A DNA stretch of 7,196 nucleotides from JBBQWS01 sp038210415 (GTDB lineage: Bacteria > Actinomycetota > Actinomycetes > Prado026), in assembly GCA_038210415.1 (NCBI GenBank), contig JBBQWS010000086.1:1-7196 (forward strand), in the 5' to 3' direction. Under the pieces are notes generated by a model that did no database searches, was not told the origin of the DNA, and saw only the letters and a list, made by a program, of their open reading frames with translations. Positions 5,771 through 7,196 of the stretch are shown one piece after another (the first letter of the stretch is position 1; every line of letters begins with the position of its first letter). The position numbers and the translations under genes are program-made.

Positions 5771-7196
5771 TCTGCGCGGAGGCGACGGCGCCCGAGCCGG
5801 ACCGCTGGCGGCGGGAGCTCACTCGGCTCGACACGATCTTCTTCCTGATCTGCGCGATGGTCGCGGTCGACACGATCGGTGCGATCGCAACGGGTGGCGC
5901 CCAGGCGTTCACGTGGCTCGTCGCGCTGTTCGTCCTCTTCTTCGTGCCGTCCGCCATGGCCAGTGCCGAGCTCGGCGCCGCGCTGCCACAGGAGGGTGGA
6001 GCGTACGTCTGGGTGCGTGAGGCATTCGGCCGGTACGCCGGCGCACTCACGTCCCTGCTCTACTGGGCCGGGATGCCGATGTGGGTCGGCGGCTCGGTGA
6101 CCGTCGTCGCGATGTCGGTGTACCAGCAGATGATCGGCGACCTCACCGGGGCCGGGCTCTACGTCTTCGGCACGGTCTTCGTCACCCTCGCGACCATCGC
6201 CGCCGTCGTTCCGCTCCGGCTCGGCAAGTGGGTGCCCACCAGCGGCGCCGTCGGGCAGATCGTCCTGCTGGGCTTCTTCACTGTGACGGTCGCCGCGTAC
6301 GGCGCGAAGCACGGTCTGCACGGCCTCGCGCTGGGCGACTTCGCACCGTCGACCCCGGTGTTCATCGCTGTGGTGCCGGTGCTGATCTACTCGTTCGTCG
6401 GCGTCGAGCTGCCGTCCACGGCGGCTGAGGAGATGCGCGACCCACGACGCGACATCCCTGCGGCGATCGCCCGCGCCGGCGCGGCGCAGCTGGTCATGTA
6501 CTCACTGCCCGTCCTCGCCGTACTGGTCGTGCTGCCCGCTGACGCGATCACCTCGCTGCACGGGCTCATCGACGCCATGAGGACCGCGTTCACGGTGTAC
6601 GGAGGATCGGTCGGGGCGGACGGGACGGTCACCCTCACCGGCGCCGGCGCTGTGCTCGGCAAGCTCGGCGCCGTCTTGTTCGTGTGGATCCTGCTCGCCA
6701 GCGGTTCGGCGTGGATCATGGGGGCGGGGCGGGCGCAGGCCGCGGCCTGCCTGGACGGCGCAGGGCCGCGCCTCCTGGGCCGGATCTCCCCACGGTCAGG
6801 CGTCCCCGTCGTGATGGGCTTGGTGTCCGGGGCTGTGTCGCTGCTCGCGATGGCGGCTGACCTGTATGTCACGGGTGCCGACGCGCAGAAGTACTTCACC
6901 GCCGCGCTGACCGTCTCGATCGCCCTGGTCGTGCTGGCATACCTGCTCATCTACCCAGCGTTCCTCGCCCTACGACTGCGTCGGCCCGACCTCGACCGAC
7001 CCTTCCGCGCGCCCTTCGGCACCGCCGGCGCGGTCGTCATCACGCTGCTCTCCACCACGTGGTCGCTGCTTGCCGCACTCTGCCTGCTGTGGCCGGGCGT
7101 CGGGACGGCCGATGCCGACGCCGCGCTGCCGGCCGCGTTCGCCGGGCAGCGGACGCAGTTCGAGCTGCTCGTCCTCGGCCCGGTGCTGGTCGTGCT
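5755..7196 (+). CDS. APC-superfamily amino acid/amine permease (partial, C-terminus beyond window)
   Basis: At least 480 residues are encoded without a stop up to the window edge. After a charged N-terminal tail (about 25 residues) there are about eleven hydrophobic segments and the start of a twelfth, roughly at 28-48, 53-77, 98-125, 135-152, 163-185, 200-222, 243-262, 300-328, 348-370, 383-405, 422-446 and from 468. The first helix leads into IGAIATGG, LPQEGGAYVWVREAFG (77-92) follows helix 2, and YSFVGVELPSTAAEEMRDP (212-230) with the following RRDIPAA is the conserved helix 6 exit of the APC family (AA_permease_2 type). The last is especially like glutamate/GABA-antiporter-type and related permeases. 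It sits in the cytoplasmic membrane and moves amino acids or amines by proton symport or exchange. The substrate cannot be assigned. Nearness to a decarboxylase suggests an amino acid or amine substrate (inference). ATG 5755 is taken as start; 5761 and 5767 are equally possible. Confidence 0.9.
   Translation, partial: MAMVMVCAEATAPEPDRWRRELTRLDTIFFLICAMVAVDTIGAIATGGAQAFTWLVALFVLFFVPSAMASAELGAALPQEGGAYVWVREAFGRYAGALTSLLYWAGMPMWVGGSVTVVAMSVYQQMIGDLTGAGLYVFGTVFVTLATIAAVVPLRLGKWVPTSGAVGQIVLLGFFTVTVAAYGAKHGLHGLALGDFAPSTPVFIAVVPVLIYSFVGVELPSTAAEEMRDPRRDIPAAIARAGAAQLVMYSLPVLAVLVVLPADAITSLHGLIDAMRTAFTVYGGSVGADGTVTLTGAGAVLGKLGAVLFVWILLASGSAWIMGAGRAQAAACLDGAGPRLLGRISPRSGVPVVMGLVSGAVSLLAMAADLYVTGADAQKYFTAALTVSIALVVLAYLLIYPAFLALRLRRPDLDRPFRAPFGTAGAVVITLLSTTWSLLAALCLLWPGVGTADADAALPAAFAGQRTQFELLVLGPVLVV

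Noticed and set aside
5686..6321. A 211-codon minus-strand open frame opposite the permease N-terminus
   Set aside because: The product is dominated by His, Arg, Asp and Glu in low-complexity runs, whereas the plus strand encodes recognisable APC helices.

Overview
The window is high-GC DNA, clearly above 60% GC by eye, with GTG starts, strong third-position G/C bias and closely packed genes. Together with a DUF222/HNH-type gene fragment at the left edge, this points to an actinobacterium (Actinomycetota). The genus cannot be told from the sequence alone. No rRNA, tRNA, CRISPR array, transposase or phage gene was seen.

Layout, left to right. (1) Positions 1-225, minus strand: the N-terminal part of a DUF222-type protein, split by an apparent one-base frameshift and cut by the window edge. 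(2) Positions 332-3477, minus strand: a tight three-gene run transcribed right to left. It holds a PLP-dependent group II amino acid decarboxylase, an EamA/DMT-type ten-helix transporter that overlaps the decarboxylase stop by one base, and an endonuclease/exonuclease/phosphatase (EEP) fold protein whose longest frame starts directly after the transporter stop. (3) Positions 3478-3603: a 126-base divergent intergenic region with a good ribosome binding site for the decarboxylase and short inverted repeats. (4) Positions 3604-5073, plus strand: an NADP-type aldehyde dehydrogenase of the alpha-ketoglutaric semialdehyde / fatty aldehyde group. (5) Positions 5075-5695, minus strand: a 206-residue helical acidic protein I do not recognise, tail to tail with the dehydrogenase and one base away. 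(6) Positions 5755 to the end, plus strand: an APC-superfamily amino acid/amine permease, open to the window edge.

How they may work together (inference): the decarboxylase keeps the residues expected for true decarboxylation, so it probably makes an amine. The co-transcribed EamA transporter is a natural candidate to export that amine or a related metabolite. The divergent aldehyde dehydrogenase could oxidise an aldehyde derived from the amine, but no amine oxidase or transaminase is present to link the two. The APC permease could supply the amino acid or exchange it for the amine. The substrate is unknown. Most genes are ordinary members of known families. The least explained items are the unrecognised 206-residue protein, the EEP protein inside a metabolic operon, and the frameshifted DUF222 gene.
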